Source: an uncultured Eubacteriales bacterium
Lineage (GTDB): Bacteria; Bacillota; Clostridia; Christensenellales; Aristaeellaceae
DNA length: 53,366 nucleotides
Assembly: GCA_902800625.1 (NCBI GenBank)
Contig: CADCFG010000021.1
Location: 1 to 53,366, forward strand
Direction: 5' to 3'
The notes under the pieces were generated by a model. That model saw only the letters and a program-made list of their open reading frames with translations. It ran no database searches and had not been told where the DNA came from. Shown in pieces: positions 38,648-47,810 of this stretch. The position numbers were made by a program, and so were the translations under genes. Every line of letters starts with the position of its first letter. Within the stretch, counting starts at the first letter, position 1.

Positions 38648-39712
38648 ATGGATCTTTACAGCAATGATCTATATATGGAAGATGTGCGCTATGTGGCCAA
38701 CCTGACGCTTCCCTGGGAGAAGTTGAAGAGCAAAAGACTGATGCTCTCGGGCGCCACCGGGCTGCTGGGCAGCTTTCTGGTCGATGTGATCATGGAGAAA
38801 AACATTACTGATGGGCTCGACTGCACGATCTATGCACTGACACGCAATACGGAGAAGGCGAAGGAACGCTTTAGCAGGTATGCCTCCGACGATCGCCTCG
38901 CATTCATTTCCTATGATGTCAGGGAGCCATTTGTGCGGGATGATATTGGAGTTGTGGAGTACATACTTCACCTGGCCTCCAATACCCATCCCATGCAGTA
39001 CTCCACCGATCCAATCGGTACAATTACAACGAACATTATCGGCCTGCAAAACCTGCTTGACTTTGCTTTCGAGCATCACTCGGCACGTTTTGCGTTCGCC
39101 TCGTCCAATGAAATCTATGGAGAAAACCGCGGGGATGTGGAGCTGTTTGACGAGGATTACTGCGGATACATTAACTGCAATACCATGAGAGCCGGCTATC
39201 CGGAGAGCAAGCGCTGCGGTGAAGCCCTCTGCCAGGCATACAAGGCGCAGAAGGGCATGGACATCGTCATTCCGCGACCCACGCGCTCCTACGGCCCTAC
39301 GATGCTCATGTCCGATACAAAGGCGATCAGCCAGTTTATCAAGAAGGCCGTCGCAGGAGAAGACATCGTGCTGAAATCTGCCGGGACCCAATACTACAGC
39401 TATACTTATGTTGCGGACGCCGTGTCAGGCTTGCTGACGGTCTTGCTGAAGGGGAAGAGTGGAGAAGCTTACAATATTGCCGAGGAACACAGCGATATTA
39501 TGCTGAAAGACCTGGCCGCGATCATCGCGCAGTCGGCAGGACGGAGGGTGACCTTTGAGCTTCCTGATTCAGTCGAGGCGGCCGGCTACAGTACCGCAAC
39601 AAAGGCCAGACTGAACGGGCAAAAGTTGATGCGCCTTGGCTGGAAACCAAAGTATGACATCGAAACGGGCATGAGCCGGACGATGCAGATACTTAAGGCC
39701 ATTCAGCGCTGA
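38648..39712 (+). CDS. NAD-dependent epimerase/dehydratase (extended SDR)
   Basis: This 354-residue extended SDR has the Rossmann motif SGATGLLGSFLVD, the serine region FASSNEIYGEN, the catalytic YPESKR (Tyr-x-x-x-Lys) and the downstream PRPTRSYGPT. The product could be a sugar or polyol precursor for the CDP donor made by the adjacent cytidylyltransferase. The LicD, cytidylyltransferase and SDR genes form a contiguous triad with overlaps or gaps of at most 11 bp. The ATG at 38648 has AAAGGAGA upstream. Confidence 0.88.
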   Translation: MDLYSNDLYMEDVRYVANLTLPWEKLKSKRLMLSGATGLLGSFLVDVIMEKNITDGLDCTIYALTRNTEKAKERFSRYASDDRLAFISYDVREPFVRDDIGVVEYILHLASNTHPMQYSTDPIGTITTNIIGLQNLLDFAFEHHSARFAFASSNEIYGENRGDVELFDEDYCGYINCNTMRAGYPESKRCGEALCQAYKAQKGMDIVIPRPTRSYGPTMLMSDTKAISQFIKKAVAGEDIVLKSAGTQYYSYTYVADAVSGLLTVLLKGKSGEAYNIAEEHSDIMLKDLAAIIAQSAGRRVTFELPDSVEAAGYSTATKARLNGQKLMRLGWKPKYDIETGMSRTMQILKAIQR

Positions 39713-39743
39713 GCGAAGTCGCCGGAGGAGACGAGGATTTCTT

Positions 39744-40841
39744 ATGATTAGAGTGCTACAGGTTTTGCAGGGCGGAGACGAGTTTGGTGGCGTTGAAACG
39801 TTCGTCTATCAATACTATTCTCACTTGGATCGGACAAAAACCCACTTTGATTTTGCCTTCTGCTACGGCGATACGATGAAGGACAGATGGGACGATCCCG
39901 TATTGAAGGATTCGCAGCACATGGTGCTCAATATAAGTGGCAGAAACATGTTTCAGCTGTATCGCAGCTTGCGAGCATGCTTGAGATCCGGCCATTATGA
40001 CTGCATCCATGTGAACACGGGCAATCTTTCAATCCAGGTGCCCGCCCAGATCGCGGCGAAGCGTGAGGGCGTCAAAATCAGGATCGCCCACTCTCACAGC
40101 ATTGGCAGCAGAAACGGGAGGAATCCGATCCGCGATTGTATTACCAAGGTACTGCAGCATTTGATCGTGGACAACGCGACGAAGCTGGTTGCCTGCTCGG
40201 TGGAGGCCGGCGAACATCTGTACGGAGCTGATGCCGCGAAAAACAGGACCCAGATCATTCCCAATGCAATTGACATTGGAGAATTCGCCTACGATGAAAC
40301 ACTGAGGCAAAAAAAGCGAGAAGAGTTGGGTTTGGAAGGGCATAAAACCTATATTCAGGTGGGGAACCTGCAGCCAGTCAAGAACCATGAGTTTACTCTG
40401 GAAGTATTCAAAAGCGTGATGGCCCGGGAGAAGGACAGCATATTGCTGCTGGCCGGTACGGGTATGCTCGAGGCGTCCTTGAAGGAGATGGTCATGGCCG
40501 GCCACATGGAGGCAAATGTGCGCTTCCTGGGTTACAGGACCGATGTTAATGAGTTGCTCCAGACCGCTGATATAATGTTGATGCCTTCAAAGTGGGAGGG
40601 CTTTCCCATTGCGGTTATTGAAGCACAGGTTTCCGGGACGACAGTTCTGTGCAGTGATAACATACCACGTTCGGTGGACGTGACGGGAAGATGCGAGTTT
40701 CTGCCTCTGGAGGCGAAGCGCTGGGAAGAGGCATGTCTGGCTGCCGTTCCCCGGAAGGAAGACCTCTCATGGAAGATCCGCGAAAACGGCTTTGACGTGG
40801 ATACAGCCACGGAGAGGTTCGCAGCGCTGTATACCGGTTGA
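39744..40841 (+). CDS. GT4-family glycosyltransferase
   Basis: This 365-residue GT-B fold transferase probably adds a sugar to the lipid-linked oligosaccharide at the cytoplasmic face. The N-terminal glycine-rich acceptor loop is QGGDEFGGVETFVYQY. The donor-binding half has IQVGNLQPVKNHEFTLEVF, and PSKWEGFPIAVIEAQVSG carries the EX7E motif. The donor sugar cannot be read from sequence. Its style is closest to EpsF-like transferases of Gram-positive exopolysaccharide clusters. Confidence 0.9.
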   Translation: MIRVLQVLQGGDEFGGVETFVYQYYSHLDRTKTHFDFAFCYGDTMKDRWDDPVLKDSQHMVLNISGRNMFQLYRSLRACLRSGHYDCIHVNTGNLSIQVPAQIAAKREGVKIRIAHSHSIGSRNGRNPIRDCITKVLQHLIVDNATKLVACSVEAGEHLYGADAAKNRTQIIPNAIDIGEFAYDETLRQKKREELGLEGHKTYIQVGNLQPVKNHEFTLEVFKSVMAREKDSILLLAGTGMLEASLKEMVMAGHMEANVRFLGYRTDVNELLQTADIMLMPSKWEGFPIAVIEAQVSGTTVLCSDNIPRSVDVTGRCEFLPLEAKRWEEACLAAVPRKEDLSWKIRENGFDVDTATERFAALYTG

Positions 40842-40888
40842 CTGCTGAGTGTACGAGGCTCTGTGATGAAGAGGAGAAAACCAAGGCA

Positions 40889-42124
40889 ATGAGAACGAAT
40901 TCATTAAACAAAACAATAATACTGATTGTGCTGGTCCTGAGTTCATTCATAGTATTCTTTTGCCTGAATGAATCGTCTCTCGCAATCGAAGGCGCACTTT
41001 TGTTCGCGATTATGCTCGCGTCAAAAATGTCGAAGAAAACGATCGTGTTCATAGGCCCGACTCTGTTGATAACCCTGTACTTGGTGGTTGCGCTGGCAGC
41101 CTCAGGCCGCTTGATGGAGAGGGATGATTATAATATCCCGTGGAAATTTGTTGTCAAATTCCTGAACCTGCTGTTTGCCATGATGGCGGGATATGGAATG
41201 ACCTCGCTCAGCAAGGACAGAAAGCGCCAGGTGGTCATCGCGGGTATGGTGTCGCTCACCATTTCTTCGATCGTTTCGATATTCTTCGTATTGTTTGTCC
41301 ACAGGGAGGCTATTCGCTTCGGAAGGGATCTGGGCATTACAGGCACGTTTACATTTGACCAGATGTACGGTGCGGTCGTGCTGGCGCCTGGACTGCTGAT
41401 GTTCTGTCTGAAGTCGGTAAAGCTGGTTCGCAGACGCATCCTGCTGGTGTTATGCGCGTTGAGCGTGTTCGCATGCATTTTGCTTTCGGCTTTGACGACG
41501 GCGCTTCTTCTTGCGCTGATGGGTGTCGCGCTGGGGTTCGTGATGGATGCGCTCGACATTAAGAATCCGAAGAAGCTGATGTTCTGGGGAATCGTGGTAT
41601 TCCTTCTGTTTGTTTTATTGATGTTCAGACAGCAAATTGGCGAGCTTCTGTTCGGGCTGACCAAAAATATGTCGGATTATGTCAAGTATCGCCTGCAGAG
41701 GGTCATTGACATGGTCTTCTCCACGAATCACGCCAACGCCTATACCATGGATCGGCGGATGGAGCTGGCGGATTACTCGCTGGAAACCTTCAGAAAGAAC
41801 CCTCTGTTTGGATGTGGAATCGGTGAGATACGCTACGGTGTGATTGGTTACCACCAGGAATGGCCGGATATGCTTGGCGTCTGTGGAATTGTGGGGACAG
41901 CGGTGATCATCATCTCGCTGTTTATCGCGACGAGGACCATCTATCGAAAGTGCGAGCAGAAGATTGACAGGCAAAGCATGGTGCTGGGAATTGTGCTTTT
42001 CCTGGCCCTGGGTTTCTTGAACCCCTGTCTCGTCTTCCCGGAACTGTTTGGAATCTTTGTAATCCTGCCGAATCTGTCTTCGCTGTGTACCAAAGCGGCG
42101 AAAAGTGAACATAACGACGTGTAA
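40889..42124 (+). CDS. O-antigen/polysaccharide polymerase, Wzy-like
   Basis: This 411-residue protein has about ten membrane segments and the large extracytoplasmic loop near the C-terminus that carries the conserved RMELADYSLETFRKNPLFGCG (around residues 302-322), typical of Wzy/ligase (O-antigen polymerase) proteins. It would join flipped repeat units. The ATG at 40889 is chosen because the hydrophobic N-terminus begins there; GAGGAG lies 13 bases upstream, a rather long spacing. A second Wzy-like domain is encoded at 26155 in the same operon. Confidence 0.85.
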   Translation: MRTNSLNKTIILIVLVLSSFIVFFCLNESSLAIEGALLFAIMLASKMSKKTIVFIGPTLLITLYLVVALAASGRLMERDDYNIPWKFVVKFLNLLFAMMAGYGMTSLSKDRKRQVVIAGMVSLTISSIVSIFFVLFVHREAIRFGRDLGITGTFTFDQMYGAVVLAPGLLMFCLKSVKLVRRRILLVLCALSVFACILLSALTTALLLALMGVALGFVMDALDIKNPKKLMFWGIVVFLLFVLLMFRQQIGELLFGLTKNMSDYVKYRLQRVIDMVFSTNHANAYTMDRRMELADYSLETFRKNPLFGCGIGEIRYGVIGYHQEWPDMLGVCGIVGTAVIIISLFIATRTIYRKCEQKIDRQSMVLGIVLFLALGFLNPCLVFPELFGIFVILPNLSSLCTKAAKSEHNDV

Positions 42125-42171
42125 ACAGCCTCAGTGATGCCGGAGGACAAGTTGTTTGGAGTGTAGTTAGC

Positions 42172-43101
42172 ATGAAAACCAAGGTTTCGGTTCTGATGTC
42201 GGTGTACAATACGAAGGAAGAGTGGTTAAGGCAGGCGATTGAGAGCGTTCTGTCACAGACCCTTCAGGAAATTGAGTTCCTGATTGTTATTGACTGCCCC
42301 ACCGACGACAGCCAGAGCGTAGTCGAATCTTATGCCAGGATGGACGACAGGATACGCATCCTGTACAACGAGAAAAATCTTGGTCTGCCCCAGAGCCTGA
42401 ACAAGGGGATAGCTGTTGCTGCCGGCGATTACATTGCCCGCATGGATTCAGACGATGTCGCCATACGGGACAGGTTGGAGAAGCAGCTTCAGTATATCGA
42501 GGACAGGCAACTTGACATTGTAGGCGCACGCATCGTCAGGATTGATGGGGACGGCAATGTCATCAGTGCGCCTACTGTGTGCTACAAAGAGAAGATCATT
42601 GGAGAAGCGCTGCAACACGCCGATTGTGTGCCCCACCCCACATGGCTCGTGCGCAAGGAAGTGTACCGTGAGCTGAATGGCTATAGAAGCATCCGCCATT
42701 GCGAGGATTATGATTTTCTGCTGCGGGCGGTGCGTAAGAACTGCAGGATAGGCGTTTGCGATGAAGTGCTGCTGAACTACAGGATCAACACTTCCGGAAT
42801 CACGCGGAGTAACAGCCTGGCACAGCACCTAACGTCTGAGTACCTCAGAAAAAACGTGGGTCGCATTGAAGAAGTGACCCAGGAGGAAATCGACCGGGAA
42901 GTCAAGGACAAGGCCACAGGAAAGAGTGCAGAGAACTTTGAAGCGTCAGTGAGTCTGTTTCGCAGTGGCGTCGAGAAAATCAAGAGCAGGAAGCTGTTGA
43001 GCGGCGCCGTAAGCATCCTTTGCGGACTGCTGAAATCGCGGTACGCATACAGCAATCTGAAGAACATTTTGGCTATGCGCAGAATTGCAAAACAAGGTTG
43101 A
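42172..43101 (+). CDS. GT2-family glycosyltransferase
   Basis: This 309-residue GT-A transferase has VSVLMSVYNTKEEWLRQAI, NKGIAVAAGDYIARMDSDD (the metal-binding DSD) and the later HCEDYDFLLRAV with a candidate base aspartate. It adds one sugar to the repeat unit; the sugar is not predictable. It shows the lower GC of this part of the cluster. The gene precedes the flippase gene with a 4-bp gap. Confidence 0.92.
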   Translation: MKTKVSVLMSVYNTKEEWLRQAIESVLSQTLQEIEFLIVIDCPTDDSQSVVESYARMDDRIRILYNEKNLGLPQSLNKGIAVAAGDYIARMDSDDVAIRDRLEKQLQYIEDRQLDIVGARIVRIDGDGNVISAPTVCYKEKIIGEALQHADCVPHPTWLVRKEVYRELNGYRSIRHCEDYDFLLRAVRKNCRIGVCDEVLLNYRINTSGITRSNSLAQHLTSEYLRKNVGRIEEVTQEEIDREVKDKATGKSAENFEASVSLFRSGVEKIKSRKLLSGAVSILCGLLKSRYAYSNLKNILAMRRIAKQG

Positions 43102-43105
43102 AAAA

Positions 43106-44536
43106 ATGGAAAAATACAAGAACTTGCCCGTGCAGGCGAAGGCCGCCATATGGTTTGTCATTTGCTCTGTGCTTCAAAAGGGCATTTCGGTTATAACCAC
43201 CCCGATTTTTACAAGGTTGATGACCACCGAGGAATATGGCCGGTTCAACGTTTTTCTGTCGTGGGAGACTATTTTTGCCGCGATCATGATTCTCTCCCTG
43301 CCGTGGGGGGTTTACCCCCAGGGATTGGTGAAGTTTGAGGAAGAAAGGGACACATTCTCTTCCTCCAGCTTCGGTTTGATGACCACCTTGATGTTGATTT
43401 GGAGCGTGGTTTATTTCATCTTCCGCGGCCCCATCAACCGGATACTGCACACGACGACGCCGATGATGCTGTGCATGTTTGTCATCATCTGGTCGTCTTC
43501 CACGTACAACTTTTGGGCCATGTACCAGCGGGTGAATTACGAATACAGGAAGCTGGTCATCCTCACAGTCAGCACCAGCCTGCTGATTCCGATCGTGTCT
43601 ATCATACTGATCAAGTCCTTCGACGACCATGTCATGGCACGCGTCATTGGAATCAGTGCGTGCCAGCTGCTTATCTACGGCAGCCTGGGCTTGATCATCT
43701 TCAGGGGAGGCAAACAGCTATACTCGAAAAACGTCTGGCAGTATGACATTCGATTCAATATCCCGCTGCTGCCGCACTATTTGTCTCAGAGGGTGCTCAC
43801 CAGTTCGGACAGGATCATGATCGAATACCTGATCAACAGCAGCGCCGCGGGCATTTACAGCCTGTCGTATTCGCTCGGCTTCATTGCTCAGACAGTTACC
43901 AGCGCTATCGCTGATGCCATTGGCCCATGGCAGTACAGGAAGATCAAGGAGCGGGATTATAGCGGACTGGCCAAAATGGCGTATGTGTTGCTGTCAGGTG
44001 TGGCGGGCGCCATCCTGCTGTTCATCTGTTTCGCCCCGGAAATTGTGGCCATATTTGCGCCTGCGGAGTACAGCGAGGCATCTTACCTGATCCCCCCGAT
44101 TGCCATCAGCGTGTATTATGTCTTCATGTATGGCATTTTTGCCGACTTTGAGTTTTACTTTGAGAAGACCCGAATGATTTCCGTCGCCACTCTATGCGCC
44201 GCGGTGGTAAATATCGTTTTGAACTATATCTTTGTCAGAATCTATGGCTATGCGGCCGCCAGCTATACAACACTGGCCTGCTACATCATGTATGCAGTGT
44301 TCCACTACAACATCATGCTGGGGATCTGCCGGAACGAGCTGGGCAATGTGAAGATATACAATACGAGCATCATCGTCTGCCTTTCGGCCGGTTTTACGGT
44401 GGCCGGCCTGCTGACGATGATGGCCTACCCGTATTTTATTGTCCGACTGATCGTGGTCCTGTTGATTCTACTGGTTGCGGTGTTCAAAAGGGACTTGATA
44501 CGCAAGGCCATCGTTGAATTCAGGAAGCGTGATTGA
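43106..44536 (+). CDS. Polysaccharide flippase, Wzx/MOP family
   Basis: This 476-residue polytopic protein has about 14 membrane segments and the layout of the multidrug/oligosaccharidyl-lipid/polysaccharide exporters: an N-terminal KAAIWFVICSVLQKGISVIT, then YGRFNVFLSWETIFAAI, and LLPHYLSQRVLTSSDRIMIE mid-protein. It would flip the undecaprenyl-linked repeat unit outward. I chose the ATG at 43106, four bases after the GT2 stop codon; a TTG at 43085 inside that gene is an alternative. Confidence 0.93.
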   Translation: MEKYKNLPVQAKAAIWFVICSVLQKGISVITTPIFTRLMTTEEYGRFNVFLSWETIFAAIMILSLPWGVYPQGLVKFEEERDTFSSSSFGLMTTLMLIWSVVYFIFRGPINRILHTTTPMMLCMFVIIWSSSTYNFWAMYQRVNYEYRKLVILTVSTSLLIPIVSIILIKSFDDHVMARVIGISACQLLIYGSLGLIIFRGGKQLYSKNVWQYDIRFNIPLLPHYLSQRVLTSSDRIMIEYLINSSAAGIYSLSYSLGFIAQTVTSAIADAIGPWQYRKIKERDYSGLAKMAYVLLSGVAGAILLFICFAPEIVAIFAPAEYSEASYLIPPIAISVYYVFMYGIFADFEFYFEKTRMISVATLCAAVVNIVLNYIFVRIYGYAAASYTTLACYIMYAVFHYNIMLGICRNELGNVKIYNTSIIVCLSAGFTVAGLLTMMAYPYFIVRLIVVLLILLVAVFKRDLIRKAIVEFRKRD

Positions 44537-45269
44537 CAACAAAACAGACATGAACTGGAGGGACGACAAATTGAAATTGGTAGACACCAAGCTTTGGAGA
44601 AGATTCCAGGACAGTGGGCTGCTGTATACCCTGTACAGGAAGACGATTGGGAGCTTGATTCGCAAAGGCAGGATGGCGGGCCGAAAGGATGCTGTAAAAA
44701 CACAGGGCACGGATTGCATCCGGGAGATTCACTCCGTATTGGATGGATCGGGCGTGCTCTTCTTCGTCGACGCCGGCACATTGCTTGGCTTCATCCGGGA
44801 AGGGCGACTCCTGAAATGGGATTTTGACGTGGACTTTGGTGTGGTCGTTGAAGGCCCTGAGACCTGGACGCGGCTTGGCCGGTGTCTGACTTCAAGTGGC
44901 TACAAGCTCATCAAGCAGTTTCGGGTGGATGGCAGCGTGATGGAGCAAACCTATGGCAAGAACGGGCTGAGTATCGATTTTTTCGGCCATTTTAATGTGG
45001 CAGAAACCAGCGTACAATACTCGTTCTACAATCCCACGAACCACCCGACAAACGAGATGGCTGTCATGGAATTTTCATCGACTCGCATTTCGGGGATATC
45101 CAAGTTGCCGCTGGATGAAATCACTGTGAATATTCCCGATAATACCGAAAGGTACCTGGCAGATTCCTATGGGGAAAATTGGCGGATTCCCGATCCGAGC
45201 TGGGATTACAGGAATTCACCGGGCTACAGGCTTCGCCCGGATAAACATGGAATCAGAGAAGATTTTTAA
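44529..45269 (+). CDS. LicD-family phosphotransferase (second, divergent)
   Basis: This protein of about 246 residues has the LicD core in a looser form: FFVDAGTLLGFIREGRLLKWD followed by FDVDFGVV, so the second aspartate position is changed (WDFDVD instead of WDDDID). NWRIPDPSWDYRNSPGYRLR resembles the fukutin-type tail. It probably transfers a phospho-group to the glycan. The start is uncertain: GTG 44529 overlaps the flippase gene and has AGGAA upstream; ATG 44550 has no site. The genes that follow it may make its donor. Confidence 0.78.
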   Translation: MIDNKTDMNWRDDKLKLVDTKLWRRFQDSGLLYTLYRKTIGSLIRKGRMAGRKDAVKTQGTDCIREIHSVLDGSGVLFFVDAGTLLGFIREGRLLKWDFDVDFGVVVEGPETWTRLGRCLTSSGYKLIKQFRVDGSVMEQTYGKNGLSIDFFGHFNVAETSVQYSFYNPTNHPTNEMAVMEFSSTRISGISKLPLDEITVNIPDNTERYLADSYGENWRIPDPSWDYRNSPGYRLRPDKHGIREDF

Positions 45270-45344
45270 TGGGCCAGCGAAGCACCGGACGAGGTGCTAT
45301 GGATGTAAAAGTCTGTATATTCCATTGGGTGGGAGGAGCTTTGT

Positions 45345-46418
45345 ATGTTGAATTTCACAGTGGGTCCCGTCATGTGCAGCGACGAAGTGCGCGCCGTGGG
45401 CGGTGAACAGGTCCCGTATTTCAGAACGCCGGAGTTCTCGGCGGTCATGCTGGAGAACGAGCGGTTGATGCTTGAGTTCGCAAAGGCCCCGGAGGGTTCC
45501 CGGGCGGTATTCATGACCAACTCATCCACCGGCTCCATGGAGGCGGTGGTGATGAATTGCTTTGACGAATCGGACCGTGTGCTGGTCATCGACGGCGGCA
45601 GCTTTGGACATCGCTTTGTGCAGCTCAGCGAGATCCACGAGGTTCCCTATGAGGCCATCCAGCTGAGGCACGGCCAAAGGCTGACGCGAGAGCAGCTGTA
45701 TGCGTATGACGGCAAGGGCTTTACCGGGCTGCTGGTCAACATCGACGAGACCTCCACAGGCGTGCTTTACGACGCAGAGATGCTTGGCAGCTTCTGCAAA
45801 AAGAACGGCATGTTTTATGTTTGCGACTGCGTGTCGGCCTTCCTGGCAGATCCGTTCGACATGGCGCGCTGCGGGGCGGATGTCATGATCACCGGTTCTC
45901 AGAAGGTTCTTGCCTGCCCGCCGGGTATCTCCATCATCCTGCTCGCGCCGGAGGCGGTCCGGCGGGTGACGGGCAGGAAGGTCAAGTCCATGTACTTCAA
46001 CCTGGCGGACGCGCTGAAGAACATGGAGCGGGGACAGACCCCCTTTACGCCGGCGGTGGGCATCCTTCGGCAGATCAATGCGCGCCTGAAGGAGATCGAG
46101 GCTGCGGGCGGAGCGGAGGCGGAGATCGCCCGGGTGGCCGCTCAGGCCCGTGATTTCAGGGAAAAGGCGAAGGAATTGCCCTTTGAGTTCGTGTCCGAAT
46201 CCCCGGCCAACGGCGTCACGCCGATCCACCCCATTCACGCGGATGCCTATGAGGTGTTCACGGAGCTGAAGGATCATTACGGCATCTGGATATGCCCCAA
46301 TGGCGGCGATATGAAGAACACAGTGTTCAGGGTGGGCCATATTGGCCACTTGACTCACGAGGACAACACGACCCTGATCAACGCGTTCAAGGATTTGCTC
46401 GCCAGGGGAAAACTGTAG
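45345..46418 (+). CDS. Class V aminotransferase (2-aminoethylphosphonate transaminase-like)
   Basis: This 357-residue PLP enzyme is of the alanine-glyoxylate/PhnW group: [14 protein letters not shown] at the start, [14 protein letters not shown], the PLP aspartate region [15 protein letters not shown], and the Schiff-base lysine in [13 protein letters not shown]. PhnW-type enzymes move an amino group between alanine and phosphonoacetaldehyde. No phosphoenolpyruvate mutase or phosphonopyruvate decarboxylase is seen nearby, so another small aldehyde or keto-phosphate could be the substrate. GGGAGGAG precedes the start. GC rises again here. Confidence 0.85.
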   Translation: MLNFTVGPVMCSDEVRAVGGEQVPYFRTPEFSAVMLENERLMLEFAKAPEGSRAVFMTNSSTGSMEAVVMNCFDESDRVLVIDGGSFGHRFVQLSEIHEVPYEAIQLRHGQRLTREQLYAYDGKGFTGLLVNIDETSTGVLYDAEMLGSFCKKNGMFYVCDCVSAFLADPFDMARCGADVMITGSQKVLACPPGISIILLAPEAVRRVTGRKVKSMYFNLADALKNMERGQTPFTPAVGILRQINARLKEIEAAGGAEAEIARVAAQARDFREKAKELPFEFVSESPANGVTPIHPIHADAYEVFTELKDHYGIWICPNGGDMKNTVFRVGHIGHLTHEDNTTLINAFKDLLARGKL

Positions 46419-46445
46419 GCAAAGCGCAATCACGGGAGCATGGCA

Positions 46446-47795
46446 ATGATAAAAGTTATCACATACGGCACATACGACCTGCTTCATCACGGGCATGTGC
46501 GCCTGTTGGAACGGGCGAAGGCGCTGGGAGATTACCTGATCGTGGGGGTCACCTCGGACGACTTTGACAAGACCAGAGGCAAGATCAATGTCCAGCAGAG
46601 CCTTGAGGAACGGGTTGCCGCCGTTCGGGCCACGGGCGTGGCGGACAAGGTGATCATTGAGGAGTACGAAGGGCAGAAGATAGATGATATCCGCAAATAC
46701 GGAGTGGACATCTTCACAGTCGGCTCGGACTGGATCGGTCACTTCGACTATCTGAATGAATATTGCAAGGTGGTCTACCTGCCGCGAACAGAGGGCATAT
46801 CGAGCACTGAGCTCCGTGACCAGAAGCGGTTGATCAAGGTCGGGTTGGTCGGATACGAAAAATATCTGAACAAGGTATACAAGGAATGCCAGTTTGTCAA
46901 CGGCGTCAGGATCAACGGTGTTTGCACACAGAACTCCCGGGAGCTGTCTGAAGAGCTGCTTTCCCTGGACACCACCGACAGCCTGGACGAGCTGTTGTCT
47001 AAGGTGGATGCGGTGTATATTCATTCCCATCCGAAATATCACTATGATGAAATGAAAAGGGCCCTGCAGGCTGGCAAGCATGTCATGTGCGAATCCCCGC
47101 TGGCCGAGACGGAGCGGGAGTGCCGCGAACTGATCGCCATGGCGCAGGAAAACAACTGTGTGATGATGGATTCGCTGAGGACGGCGTATTCCACGGCTTA
47201 CGCGAGAATGCTCCTGCTGATCAAGGGCGGGAAGATCGGGGAAGTGGTTTCCATCGACGCCACCTGTACCAGCCTGCGGACAAATTCCGCCGTGTCGGGC
47301 GAAAAGTGGGGCAGTATGCCGGCCTGGGGCCCCACGGCGCTGCTGCCGATTTTTCAAATACTGGGCACTGGGTATTCCGACGTGAAAATAACATCGAGGT
47401 GTGAAAACGACAGGTCGGTTGACGTCTTTTCCAAGATCGACATCACCTATCCGAAGGCAGTGGCCACTGTTAAAGTGGGCACGGGGGTGAAATCGGAAGG
47501 CGAGCTGGTCATTGCAGGGACACAGGGATATATATACGTGCCGGCTCCGTGGTGGAAGACGGATTATTTTGAAATCAGGTATGAAAACCCGGAAGAAAAC
47601 CGGCGGTATTTTTACCAGCTTGACGGGGAAGGAATACGATATGAATGGGTATCATTTTTAAAAATGATTAACGCTTTCGCAGAAGGAAAAGCCGAGGAAA
47701 GCGCGTATATAGATAATATTGACAGGTCGGTTTCACTGGCCATTGCCAGGGTGATGGAACAATTCAACAATGGCATTGATGTCAAATACATTTGA
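46446..47795 (+). CDS. TagD-like cytidylyltransferase fused to a Gfo/Idh-like domain
   Basis: This 449-residue two-domain protein is unusual. Residues 1-125 match the glycerol-3-phosphate / phosphocholine cytidylyltransferase family: VITYGTYDLLHHGHVRLLER with the HxGH motif (14-17) and RTEGISST (114-121). Residues 129-449 resemble Gfo/Idh/MocA oxidoreductases, but the glycine-rich dinucleotide loop is altered (VGLVGYEKYLN) and the catalytic EKP lysine is replaced by serine (CESPLAETE). The second domain may therefore bind a ligand rather than oxidise. The ATG at 46446 has GGGAG seven bases upstream. The first domain probably makes a CDP-activated alkyl or polyol phosphate. Confidence 0.85.
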   Translation: MIKVITYGTYDLLHHGHVRLLERAKALGDYLIVGVTSDDFDKTRGKINVQQSLEERVAAVRATGVADKVIIEEYEGQKIDDIRKYGVDIFTVGSDWIGHFDYLNEYCKVVYLPRTEGISSTELRDQKRLIKVGLVGYEKYLNKVYKECQFVNGVRINGVCTQNSRELSEELLSLDTTDSLDELLSKVDAVYIHSHPKYHYDEMKRALQAGKHVMCESPLAETERECRELIAMAQENNCVMMDSLRTAYSTAYARMLLLIKGGKIGEVVSIDATCTSLRTNSAVSGEKWGSMPAWGPTALLPIFQILGTGYSDVKITSRCENDRSVDVFSKIDITYPKAVATVKVGTGVKSEGELVIAGTQGYIYVPAPWWKTDYFEIRYENPEENRRYFYQLDGEGIRYEWVSFLKMINAFAEGKAEESAYIDNIDRSVSLAIARVMEQFNNGIDVKYI

Positions 47796-47810
47796 AGGAA
47801 GGAAAATACT

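Noticed and set aside
45522..47357. Minus-strand open frame of 611 codons across the aminotransferase and fusion genes
   Set aside because: It spans two well-supported plus-strand genes and has no recognisable motif.
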